From: Cymodocea nodosa
Taxonomy: Eukaryota; Streptophyta; Magnoliopsida; Alismatales; Cymodoceaceae
Direction: 5' to 3'
Length of the DNA: 64,000 nucleotides
Assembly (NCBI GenBank): GCA_036874045.1
Contig: CM072346.1
Span: 11,694,001-11,758,000, forward strand
The position numbers and the translations under genes were made by a program. Below the pieces are notes generated by a model. It worked only from the letters and a program-made list of their open reading frames with translations. It had not been told where the DNA came from and did no database searches. Positions 60,501 through 64,000 of this stretch are shown here, one piece after another. The first letter of the stretch is position 1; the number at the start of each line of letters is the position of its first letter.

Positions 60501-61234
60501 TCCAAGAGGTTATCACCCATTCTGTATCCCATTGGATTCAATGCAGCTCATCTATGGGAGTGATACAGAGATGACTTAGTCTGATTAATTAACTCTAATT
60601 GCATATATAATGATGAAGGGGAAGCATATACGTCAATCTCCTAGATGCCACTAATTCAATTAATGTTAACAACACAATTCATAAAATCTGGAAGACAAAT
60701 ATGTCACTTTTGAAGTTGATGCGCACCCATTTTAGAGGGCCTTTCTCACCATCTCCTGCTTCGTGCATAATTGGATCACCAAAAAGTAATGGATGCAAGA
60801 TAGAAGACAAGAGAGCAGCAATGGGTGCAACTCGGCGCTTGTTGCAGTTAACATGTAAAATCCAAGAAGACTGCACCAACTGTTTTATAATCTGTTCATT
60901 CAAACAAAACTGTTTTATCATCTCAAATGTAAGAAAACTGTTAAAAATTGATGATTTACGGCACATAACAGACAAGTAGAAGACAACTATGATGCAAACA
61001 AGAGGACAGAACACTTATCAGAGAATGATGTGGGAAAACTGGAATGAACGAGGAACACTACTACATGCAAAATTATAAAGTGATAACTATGAGTATTCTT
61101 AATAGAAAATAGCAAATACCTGAGTGTTCAAGGAAGTTAATACTGATGTCATTCCTCCAGCCTCAAAAATCCCAAAAATTAATCTCACTGATCTTAACAT
61201 AGGCAAAACAGATGCCTCACTAGCATTTTCAAGG
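11624..61234 (-). CDS. TARBP1: TARBP1-like tRNA 2'-O-methyltransferase gene, 14 internal exons
   Basis: Fourteen exons on the minus strand (61120-61234, 60727-60891, 59715-59862, 59510-59610, 58696-58857, 57242-57289, 57053-57160, 50687-50761, 49682-49732, 34253-34399, 33919-34049, 12131-12218, 11949-12008, 11624-11882) have GT donors and AG acceptors, keep phase across every junction and contain no stop. The joined protein carries blocks I know from plant TARBP1/SpoU-family proteins: SVLPMLRSVR, RRVAPIAALLSS, KSPRTIRLAA, YYIKELKLF, VNDKDLAKELY, MRPQALSSYVFIAANV, LTSHHHSLRGFTQ and FECVPVSLM. In the family the C-terminal SPOUT domain methylates the ribose of G18 in tRNA, and the long helical N-terminal part probably binds the substrate. 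Only the middle (about 552 codons of a protein usually near 1800 residues) is here; the catalytic knot is not. The gene looks functional despite introns of 21.7, 15.3 and 6.3 kb. Family identity comes from memory of homologues, not a search. Confidence 0.9.
11949..12008 (-). CDS. TARBP1: TARBP1-like exon 13 of window (60 nt)
   Basis: Twenty codons, ASEFECVPVSLMDQVVSFLN, with acceptor CTTGCAG and donor GTAAGTGG. The flanking introns are 122 and 66 bp, both small. Confidence 0.92.
12131..12218 (-). CDS. TARBP1: TARBP1-like exon 12 of window
   Basis: This exon is 88 nt with acceptor AAATGCAG and donor GTATTA. It completes the Arg codon, reads LRASMETYFDSFHPKMFDTP and AGIFSARDE, and ends in phase 0. 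The LRASME...TPAGIF pattern is typical of the plant family. Confidence 0.93.
12490..13900 (+). repeat. Unclassified repeat R, copy 1
   Basis: About 1.4 kb of AT-rich sequence that recurs in reverse orientation at about 42180-43690. Shared landmarks include TGTATTGAGGATTGGTCC, ATGAAACATAAATTAATAAG, an internally repeated segment starting CCATAATTAAAAATTTTATC (13110 and 13393), a pyrimidine-rich tract and an AACCTTTGAC motif near 13868. No coding region, LTR signature or clear terminal repeat was recognised. The ends are approximate. Confidence 0.72.
14854..14974 (+). repeat. Copia B 5' LTR (121 bp)
   Basis: Starts TGTTAGTACTTACTG and ends TTCAACT just before the primer-binding site. It has the palindrome CATTTATGCATAAATG followed by GATCC. 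It differs from the 3' LTR by four substitutions and one 17-bp gap. Confidence 0.9.
14975..14986 (+). promoter_or_regulatory. Copia B primer-binding site
   Basis: TGGTATCAAAGC, one mismatch from the initiator tRNA-Met complement, directly after the 5' LTR. Confidence 0.85.
15447..16276 (+). pseudogene. Copia B gag
   Basis: The ATG at 15447 opens a Ser/Thr-rich start followed by LLIRNFLGVFEKLNGPNYLL, the usual copia gag entry. The conserved Trp of YLLW is TGA (15567-15569). Further stops and frameshifts follow, then an 82-codon open stretch at 16028-16276 that ends with the zinc knuckle. The product would be the particle structural protein, and it is not expressible intact. Confidence 0.85.
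16292..19688 (+). pseudogene. Copia B pol (protease, integrase, RT, RNase H)
   Basis: Protease with an intact D-S-G triad lies at about 16470-16480. A TAG at 16898-16900 replaces Gln in HPSQAKL of the pre-integrase region. A 259-codon open stretch at 17439-18218 covers the integrase C-terminal part (INRMPSTSLGGA, SIKCMFVGYS). Reverse transcriptase has QLDVKNA-like and YVDDM motifs in 18430-18764, then FLGIELAY near 18816-18839. RNase H (19299-19660) keeps SSAEVEYQAM and ends NKLDMFDIY. TGA TAA at 19278-19283 replaces Trp-Arg of the TWRSKKQ motif. Confidence 0.85.
19669..19806 (+). repeat. Copia B 3' LTR (138 bp)
   Basis: It follows the purine tract TTGGGGAGGTG, starts TGTTAGTACTTATTG and ends TTCAACT. 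It carries a 17-bp extra segment that duplicates the GGATCCATTTAT palindrome arm present once in the 5' LTR. Confidence 0.9.
20100..20400 (+). repeat. GC-rich CTCGCACTCG-type imperfect repeat in Harbinger
   Basis: Imperfect repetition of CTCGCACTCG/CTTGCACTCAC units over about 150 bp, then degenerate GTCGCC(T/C)GAAGC units. It is strikingly CpG-rich compared with the AT-rich surroundings. It lies between the 5' terminus and the first gene, so it may be promoter or 5' untranslated sequence of the element (inference). Confidence 0.7.
21448..22484 (+). pseudogene. Harbinger ORF1, Myb/SANT-like protein
   Basis: Exon 1 (about 21448-21790) reads RGRTSGGRSYISWNAKVNAY and later SRLKTWKLMYRNYSK, the tri-helix Myb/SANT-like pattern of plant Harbinger companion proteins. 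A GT...AG intron (about 21793-21876) follows, then a second exon with a basic patch (EKRKRRVIPH) and a helical C-terminus LSREEQYEAMELFQ...FLSLPAEIRYGWLRF. In the family this protein binds the element's ends or imports the transposase. Nonsense codons are seen in SI*DEV (probably Trp, near 21598) and at about 21937, 22218 and 22290. The exact start is not certain. Confidence 0.78.
22808..24211 (+). pseudogene. Harbinger DDE transposase (HARBI1-like), nearly intact
   Basis: The likely start is the ATG at 22808 (MNPSDMFTTT). The helix-turn-helix part (KFAMFLVTVEQNQRYGVTVE) ends at a GT-AG intron, 23361-23440. The next exon reads DCIEAIDGTHIKATIFGQET with the first catalytic Asp in AIDGTH, then the second Asp in LVDAGY (about 23748) and the Glu in VIERTFGVVKHHF (about 23892), so the DDE triad is present. 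Another intron probably ends at AG near 23733. Stops occur at about 22986 (K*GADY), at the end of exon 2 near 23678, and at 23966-23968 (EI*VKI, probably from CAA). Family role: cut-and-paste transposition with TWA targets. Confidence 0.87.
24560..25200 (+). repeat. AT-rich array with GGTTGAACC/GGTTCAACC arms
   Basis: About six diverged units near 80 bp long, each made of TTCAACCAATTCAAAAAATA, a (TA)n-rich spacer and an arm such as TCGGTTGAACCGAA. Neighbouring arms are inverted, so long hairpins could form. It lies in the Harbinger 3' region after the transposase. Other bases are of uncertain meaning. Confidence 0.8.
26300..26860. other. AT-rich intron segment, nothing recognised
   Basis: Between the gypsy-type LTR and copia E. 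The right end may contain the eroded 3' portion of E. No coding similarity seen. Confidence 0.4.
30024..30035 (-). promoter_or_regulatory. Copia E primer-binding site
   Basis: TGGTTTTAGAGC on the minus strand, a decayed TGGTATCAGAGC, directly after the LTR. Confidence 0.75.
30036..30189 (-). repeat. Copia E 5' LTR (154 bp)
   Basis: On the minus strand it starts TGTTAGTGTATTCTTG, contains three GGATC(C/T) motifs separated by CTTATAT, and ends CTAATTAACT. It is collinear with the copia D 3' LTR. The end in ACT rather than CA follows from the position of the primer-binding site. Confidence 0.82.
30200..31440 (+). pseudogene. LINE 3' part: zinc-binding and RNase H domains
   Basis: At 30250-30420 the plus strand reads FVWLDNGDKNLTTSVAWELI then NIWKAYIPTTIS, the pattern of the zf-RVT domain at the end of plant L1-type reverse transcriptases. 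At 30784-31171 it reads RKWKLNVDGTLSCCKVG... and VYVEIEVDSRILFEAI, the RNase H domain of the same class (catalytic Asp in NVDG kept). A tail follows to about 31440. Stops and a frameshift at about 30973 show it is dead. It abuts the copia E LTR. Confidence 0.75.
31441..33228. other. Unclassified block in the 21.7-kb intron
   Basis: The base composition is less AT-rich than the surrounding intron, which suggests old coding or element DNA. On the minus strand 32862-33128 is open for 88 codons (PEVLLCHSDLEEDWTVVGD and VKVELIGGCGKVIDIPIFMI). I do not recognise this protein. No LTR, TIR or splice evidence ties it to the host gene. Confidence 0.45.
33229..33687. mobile_element. Small non-coding hairpin element (MITE-like)
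   Basis: A 459-bp segment bounded by TACTTTTTAAGGTG and the inverted CATCCTAAAAAGTA (first nine bases match). It has GGCACCTAAGTGCC and GGGCACC...GGTGCCC palindromes near its right end and AGGCGCC motifs. No coding region and no convincing target duplication, so the class is open. Confidence 0.4.
33919..34049 (-). CDS. TARBP1: TARBP1-like exon 11 of window
   Basis: This exon is 131 nt, starts in phase 0 and ends after two bases of an Arg codon, with acceptor TATTTCAG and donor GTATAT. It reads VLIHHVLSKLVPIM, then PLEKRCFDNLRTYLAENADC. The split codon is completed 21.7 kb away in exon 12 (CV-R-LRASME). Confidence 0.93.
34253..34399 (-). CDS. TARBP1: TARBP1-like exon 10 of window
   Basis: This exon is 147 nt, phase 0 to 0, with acceptor TATGCAG and donor GTATGT. 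It encodes ALSSYVFIAANVIIHAGE and LLPPIIPLLTSHHHSLRGF, the most diagnostic block of the gene. It is separated from exon 11 by only 203 bp, with giant introns on either side of the pair. Confidence 0.95.
36271..36362. repeat. 46-bp tandem duplication in copia F
   Basis: The 46-bp unit starting ACAAGATCTAATACCTT occurs twice in a row (36271-36316 and 36317-36362) with one difference (C/T). The break in the integrase to RT spacer is therefore partly a recent duplication. Confidence 0.92.
39448..39459 (-). promoter_or_regulatory. Copia F primer-binding site
   Basis: CGGTGTTAGAGC on the minus strand, a decayed form of TGGTATCAGAGC, directly after the LTR. Confidence 0.7.
39460..39585 (-). repeat. 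Copia F 5' LTR (126 bp)
   Basis: On the minus strand it starts TGTTAATGTATTAAG, contains AAATGGATCTAGATC, and ends CTTAATTCTAACT at the primer-binding site. The surviving 3' LTR end (35503-35531) is a slightly changed copy of its last 29 bp. Confidence 0.85.
39931..41512 (-). repeat. Solo LTR with exact CTAGC target duplication
   Basis: A 1582-bp LTR on the minus strand, from TGTTGAGTATTTTG (41512) to ...GATCTTACA (39931), with CTAGC on both sides (39926-39930 and 41513-41517). Near its 3' end it has AATTCACACCTCTCTTGT, the signature shared with the LTRs at 5527-7219 and 8841-9871. It interrupts the protease region of copia G. The absence of any internal region plus an intact duplication means LTR-LTR recombination after insertion. 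Confidence 0.9.
40740..41340. repeat. TTAACTTAACGAGTT motif array in the solo LTR
   Basis: At least a dozen variants of (T)AACTTAACGAGTT occur, plus a 32-bp tandem unit (AACTCAACGAACTATCTC...) at 40807, 40839 and partly at 40871. They cluster in the middle of the LTR, where U3 enhancers usually lie. Confidence 0.85.
42180..43690 (-). repeat. Unclassified repeat R, copy 2, inside copia G integrase
   Basis: Reverse-oriented copy of 12490-13900 with the same order of landmarks (AACCTTTGAC end, pyrimidine-rich tract, duplicated CATAATTAAAAATTTTAT segment, CTTATTAATTTATGTTTCAT, GGACCAATCCTCAATACA). The flanks are the two halves of copia G integrase (…KLLGIKQFF at the left, HQTTYPYTTQQ at the right), which places the insertion within about 20 bp at each end. 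AAGAATTG occurs inverted at both edges but may be chance. Confidence 0.75.
44400..45190. other. Unclassified tract between copia G and copia H
   Basis: Purine-rich and stop-rich, with a G8 run at about 44480, a (GA)n run at 44874-44891 and degenerate short units such as AAAGGTTGGAC(A/T)A(C/T)TA around 45000-45070. It cannot be assigned to G or H. Confidence 0.45.
47327..47806 (-). pseudogene. Copia H gag, N-terminal 159 codons open
   Basis: It starts MMAFRETTIRQ and carries the copia gag landmarks YHTWSLSFL, MFRPTKLIWDTLKQMY and ILRVYEICEKIFTL. A stop follows NDL where copia A also has a stop. The remainder with the zinc knuckle lies in other frames down to about 46960. Confidence 0.85.
48397..48408 (-). 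promoter_or_regulatory. Copia H primer-binding site
   Basis: TGGTATCAGAGC on the minus strand is a perfect copy of the standard initiator tRNA-Met complement. Confidence 0.92.
48409..48564 (-). repeat. Copia H 5' LTR (156 bp) with TA microsatellite
   Basis: On the minus strand it starts TGTTATGATATATTC and ends ATTCCACA at the primer-binding site (canonical TG...CA). It contains TATATGGATCC and a (TA)n tract at about 48466-48510. Confidence 0.85.
49682..49732 (-). CDS. TARBP1: TARBP1-like exon 9 of window (51 nt)
   Basis: Seventeen codons, IKQQLIPVFHDYNMRPQ, with acceptor TTTCACAG and donor GTACATG. The conserved DYNMRPQ continues directly into ALSSYVF of exon 10 across a 15.3-kb intron. 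Confidence 0.91.
49733..50686. other. Intron between exons 8 and 9, nothing recognised
   Basis: 954 bp of AT-rich intron with repeated TTCAAATTCAGATTTC-like words around 50110-50280 but no coding similarity. Confidence 0.5.
50687..50761 (-). CDS. TARBP1: TARBP1-like exon 8 of window (75 nt)
   Basis: Twenty-five codons, RGNLSSVRQYIETF... to IYLKFPAL, with acceptor TTCTTGTAG and donor GTAAGATAG. The sequence fits the family pattern for the segment after the LY that ends exon 7. Confidence 0.91.
50762..51879. other. Intron segment left of copia J, nothing recognised
   Basis: AT-rich intron sequence. A short open stretch at 51694-51888 has low-complexity composition and no recognisable motif. 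Confidence 0.4.
51880..52757 (-). mobile_element. Copia J: gag fragment
   Basis: It starts at the ATG at 52757 (MASFS, then CGSDLLVRSFLGISEKLNRS) and continues with WMLTSMEPYVACGVSIM near 52480-52550, a gag core at 52082-52267, and zinc-knuckle remnants to about 52010. It has no LTR or leader. Its start touches the truncated RNase H of copia K. The family is the same as E and B. Confidence 0.8.
54732..54937. repeat. 103-bp tandem duplication in copia K integrase
   Basis: The unit 54732-54834 is repeated at 54835-54937 with one visible substitution (C to G inside a C7 run). It starts AGCAATAAGAAACAAATC. The rest of the element is heavily decayed, so the duplication is recent. Confidence 0.93.
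56393..56840. other. Foreign segment and leader of copia K
   Basis: 56393-56620 does not look like gag. It has the palindrome TGAACGTTGAAATAACGTTCA near 56401 and short repeated GCTTGACCTAACC/GCTAGCCCGC words. 56620-56840 is probably the K leader. Confidence 0.45.
56841..56852 (-). promoter_or_regulatory. Copia K primer-binding site
   Basis: TGATATTAGTGC on the minus strand, a three-base variant of TGGTATCAGAGC, directly after the LTR. Confidence 0.65.
56853..56957 (-). repeat. Copia K 5' LTR (105 bp)
   Basis: On the minus strand it starts TGTTCTGTAATTAAATGG and ends CATTGAACA at the primer-binding site. It contains the perfect palindrome AAATGGATATCCATTT, similar in place and form to the GGATCC palindromes of the other short LTRs. 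Confidence 0.78.
57053..57160 (-). CDS. TARBP1: TARBP1-like exon 7 of window
   Basis: This exon is 108 nt, phase 0 to 0, with acceptor TGTTTTAG and donor GTAAGT. It encodes HRRKVRVWQMMCILSRFVED followed by a helix ending TCLY. The intron from exon 6 is 81 bp. The next intron is 6.3 kb and holds copia elements K and J. Confidence 0.92.
57242..57289 (-). CDS. TARBP1: TARBP1-like exon 6 of window (48 nt)
   Basis: A 16-codon micro-exon, VNDKDLAKELYKKFSA, with acceptor TATACAG and donor GTGAGC. It matches a near-invariant block of plant homologues. It is too short to be found without family knowledge. Confidence 0.9.
57290..58695. other. Intron between exons 5 and 6
   Basis: 1.4 kb intron with a (TA/TTA)-rich stretch at 58000-58300. 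The minus strand at about 57480-57640 is open (SKPIQALLFNYLVSVYADAK) but homologues have no residues between exons 5 and 6, so I treat it as intron. Confidence 0.6.
58696..58857 (-). CDS. TARBP1: TARBP1-like exon 5 of window
   Basis: This exon is 162 nt, phase 0 to 0, with acceptor TTTTTTCAG and donor GTAAAT. It encodes AYINTDMYARVSVAILFYNL, a Lys/Glu-rich insert, then GRMFLLELLDSA. The insert is where homologues vary most. Confidence 0.92.
58858..59509. other. Intron between exons 4 and 5, nothing recognised
   Basis: 652 bp of intron, no element or coding similarity seen. Confidence 0.6.
59510..59610 (-). CDS. TARBP1: TARBP1-like exon 4 of window
   Basis: This exon is 101 nt with acceptor TTTTCAG and donor GTACTG. 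It completes the split Val codon and reads VAFDEDFEAELTENLEARTE, an acidic conserved segment. The intron between this exon and exon 3 is only 104 bp. Confidence 0.9.
59715..59862 (-). CDS. TARBP1: TARBP1-like exon 3 of window
   Basis: This exon is 148 nt, begins in phase 0 (FIELLLDEARKSPRTIRLAA) and ends after the first base of a Val codon with a consensus donor GTAAGTATT. It contains the conserved stretch YYIKELKLF. The start was chosen because the Trp that ends the previous exon is followed by Phe in homologues. The frame stays open upstream, so frame alone would not fix the acceptor. Confidence 0.9.
59863..60726. other. Intron between exons 2 and 3, nothing recognised
   Basis: 864 bp of intron. 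The minus strand is open over 59880-60218 but lacks family motifs. Confidence 0.55.
60727..60891 (-). CDS. TARBP1: TARBP1-like exon 2 of window
   Basis: This exon is 165 nt, phase 0 to 0, and encodes SSWILHVNCNKRRVAPIAAL, a strongly conserved block, ending at ...KGPLKW with donor GTGCGC. The acceptor is ambiguous. An AG at 60892-60893 gives IIKQLVQSSW, while an AG at 60922-60923 adds 30 nt in frame. Both give an open frame. Confidence 0.87.
61120..61234 (-). CDS. TARBP1: TARBP1-like exon 1 of window
   Basis: This exon is 115 nt with acceptor TTTGTAG and donor GTATTTGC. It starts with the last base of a split Ser codon and reads LENASEASVLPMLRSVR, a conserved family block. It ends in phase 0. 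The preceding exon is not in the 2.8 kb to its right inside the window, so the upstream intron is at least that long. Confidence 0.88.
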
Positions 61235-61975
61235 CTACAAATGCAACAAAGCAGTATAAAAGTCATATGGAGAATACAAATGACAAGGCACATTTGCTTT
61301 GTTATTAGTTCTAAAGGATGGCGGAACATGCATTCTTTTTGTTTTAAAACATTCCTCAATAATGAAAAAACTATTAGCAACACAATTCCTTTCGAAAAAG
61401 AGATGCATGAAACCATATACATGATTGTTGAGCCATTATAAGTAGTAATGTGCAAAAATATATGATAAATAGAAAGAGCACAACCAAATTTCCAGAGTAC
61501 AACTTCAACAATGGAAAATTATTTCCATAAAGTTATTCTACACAATGGAGGTTGAAGCCACATTAACAATTGATCATAAAAAGCTTTTCAAGCAAAGGCT
61601 TATGACTGACACAAAAACACCATCTACAAAGACCACTTTTGATCCAGTTCCTCAGACAGTATCCATTCCTAAAGCAGGATATGAGAAGTCACCTCAGTTA
61701 CAGATTACCAAGCCTCTGCCCCCCGCCACATGACAACACTCCAGATAATACAACCTTATTAGCCTCTAGAGACAACTGTTGAATCATAGACTTGGGTGTC
61801 CCTTTACATATGTTAGGAATGTTAGACCTTTTTACATGATTATTGCAGTTATCTAGCATTAAATTTAATTCTATTAGCTTGACAACAAACACCTTTTCAT
61901 CTACAGTGGAATTATCATTCTTGTGACATCTTCAAAATAGTCACCCATCTCATCAGAAATTTCAACAATTGCTTC
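61235..61975. other. Intron right of exon 1 of window
   Basis: Mostly intron. On the minus strand 61698-61892 is open (VVKLIELNLMLDNCNNHVKR and SMIQQLSLEANKVVLSG) and a related frame continues right to about 61975. I do not recognise it, and it does not match TARBP1-like exons. Confidence 0.4.
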
Positions 61976-63170
61976 TATTAGAGTGTAAAATCATATATCT
62001 TGTATTAGGCCGATTACAGCCCAATTGTACCTTTGTATATATATCTCTTGTTAATAATGTAATTAGGGATACGGTGGTATTATCTCTCTCAACATGATAT
62101 TAAAGCCAGGTCCCTAATACTCCCTACTGCTGACTTGTCCCACCTTTCTATCAATACTCTCTATTCTTCTTTCTCATGGAGCCAACCAAGGACAAGTGGA
62201 CCTCTAAGCTCACTACCACTAGAGTGCCGCAAAACTCTAATAAGTATTATCTGTGGGCAAGTGCCATCAAAGCCTTTCTCACCATGCATATAAAGGAACA
62301 TCTTTGAGAAGATCCACCTAACCTCAAGGCAGCAAACTATTCTATGTCTTATGTAGCTAATTGCATAGTGATATCGTGAATGATCACCAATGCAAAGGAG
62401 AATATTGCCTATAGCATCTTGCATGTTCGTCTAGCAAGCCATATTTAGGAGGGTGACCTATGACAACAACAACAACATCACTCAAATATGTGACATTTAT
62501 GTCCAATATTTTACCCATCACTAGGGCAATCCCACAATCTACGACTACTATTATGCATTACATTCTTTTCTAGATGAGCTAGACATTTACTAGCCACTTG
62601 TCGATGATATGGCTACCATGCATCATTATCATGAGCAGCTTGCCATTGCAATTTTCTTAGCAAAATTGAACCCATATTCGAGGGCACATCATCAACAATG
62701 ACTCTATTCCTTCTCTTCAGGCAACCTTCAATCGAAACTTCTATATCTCCATTGCTACCCTTGTCAATGCATTAAACTCGTCTACCCTACTTTCAATGGC
62801 CAATGACATTAGTAAATGTAGTGTATCCTTTTCCCATGGTCAAGGACTCTTTAAAGGAAAGAATGAGGGTCATGCAAACACCATGGTCGTTAAAATCACT
62901 CTTCCAATCGAGGTTGAGCCAAGTTCAAGCATATGGGCTAGTCAAGCAACCTTGCTACTCTAGTGTCATCTATGTCTAAAGCTCTACCCACTATTGAACC
63001 TTCCTCTTCCTAAAAAACAATGATGATTTCACAAAACGATTATGATGAGCAAGTTCTCCTAAGAGTTAAACAAAACCCCACCACTAATGTTACTCATGCC
63101 TTCTTTTTTGGTATAACTTCTTTCTTTTTAACTCCAAATACTTCTTAGATAATTGATTTTAGTTTGTCCC
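61976..63170 (+). mobile_element. Copia L: 5' LTR and gag, truncated
   Basis: 5' LTR at about 61976-62094 (starts TATTAGAGTG, probably from TGTTAGAGTG; ends CTCTCTCAACA) and primer-binding site 62095-62106 (TGATATTAAAGC). Gag starts at 62177 (MEPTKDKWTSKLTTTRVPQN, then SNKYYLWASAIKAFL). Downstream sequence resembles a gag C-terminus, then a protease start (IIDF) near 63150. Many stops. Similarity ends there. Confidence 0.72.
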
Positions 63171-64000
63171 AACAAAGATTGAAAAATTAATCCAAATTGG
63201 CAATTTTTCACCAATCCAAATCAATTTTTCAAAAGGTTGATATTGAAATGACATGTATTTCATGTATTGAGTGGTTTCAAACAATCCAACCTTTAGGATT
63301 GTCTAAGTTTCACATGATCATTGGAAATGGAGTAGATTTTGATCTGAAAAATGTCATGTCAATCAATTCATGTGCCAAATCGACCAATCAAATGCATCAC
63401 CAAGCCATCTGTTACTGTTTAGAGATGTATTTACTTGGCGACGATTACAGGTCCTTCTCGCTCCTCCTGTTTGGATCATCATGCTATCTTCTACAAGCTT
63501 CCTAACTTGTCTAAATATGTTCCAAGGAAAATCACATTTCATCTTCTTCAACTTCTAGGCTAATGAGGACAACTTCCAGCTTAGTAATTTAGTAGTTCAA
63601 CAAGCCTGGAACCTCCCTAGTGACTAGCACTCTAATGTTCATAGTTGCAACCAAGCTCAAAAAAGTGAAAAAAACTCTTGTAGAATGGAGAAGACAAAAA
63701 CCAAAACGACAGGTGGAGTCCATTAAAGCTAACCTCCAATTCAAAAACATCTTATGCTGGACCTAAAAAGAAAAAAGCATGAGCATGAACTTCGTTGGAA
63801 TGTTCCTATGAAATATGACCTTCCCTTGGAATGTGAGCAAATATATCATTTTAGTGCTTAAGTGTACTTTTGCAATCTTCTGTAGAGCAGAATTTGATTT
63901 TTTTGGTGTCCTCGTCAGAATTCAAATGGAATGAAATCTTGGCGTAGCAAGTCTTTACAACTACTATAACTCATTAGGGCTTTCAATAGTGGGAAGAAAG
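63171..64000. other. Right edge, nothing recognised
   Basis: Possibly intron of the host gene or eroded continuation of copia L. Short open stretches on both strands at 63197-63558 overlap each other and carry no motif. Confidence 0.35.

Noticed and set aside
1..64000. tRNA, rRNA, CRISPR, riboswitch or bacterial-type gene systems
   Set aside because: No cloverleaf, rRNA-like block, spacer-repeat array or operon-like gene cluster was seen. The primer-binding sites only resemble the end of tRNA-Met.

Overview
The window is plant nuclear DNA. It holds spliced genes with GT-AG introns, many Ty1/copia retrotransposons whose primer-binding sites match plant initiator tRNA-Met, plant-type LINE fragments and a PIF/Harbinger transposon with a TTA target duplication. 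The sequence is AT-rich and the elements are old and decayed. The species cannot be read from the sequence; introns of 6-22 kb packed with old elements point to an angiosperm with large introns.

One host gene crosses almost the whole window on the minus strand. Fourteen exons between 61234 and 11624 join with matching phases into one open frame of 1658 coding bases (about 552 codons). I recognise it as the middle of the plant TARBP1-like SpoU-family tRNA 2'-O-methyltransferase, in the helical-repeat region ahead of the catalytic domain. The N-terminal exons lie beyond the right edge and the catalytic SPOUT exons beyond the left edge. The introns carry almost all the transposable elements: one of 6.3 kb, one of 15.3 kb, one of 21.7 kb and an open-ended one of at least 11.6 kb on the left.

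Left open intron (1-11623): copia A (-), copia C (-), a long-LTR block, copia D (+) split by a solo LTR, and a LINE reverse-transcriptase piece (-). 21.7-kb intron (12219-33918): unclassified repeat R copy 1, a gypsy-type LTR split by a full-length copia (B) and by a complete Harbinger element, copia E (-), a LINE tail (+), an unclassified block and a small hairpin element. 15.3-kb intron (34400-49681): one old copia (G, +) cut into pieces by copia F (exact TSD), a solo LTR (exact TSD), repeat R copy 2 (opposite orientation to copy 1) and copia H. 6.3-kb intron (50762-57052): copia K (-) joined directly to the gag of copia J (-). The intron at the right edge holds the 5' part of copia L (+).

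The most interesting observations are the layered nesting inside a still-intact gene, a short-LTR copia group whose LTRs appear to end TG...CT rather than TG...CA, an inverted pair of 1.4-1.5 kb repeats bracketing exons 10 and 11, and a two-gene Harbinger with an unusual AT-rich inverted-repeat array. I see no bacterial-type system, CRISPR array, tRNA or rRNA gene.
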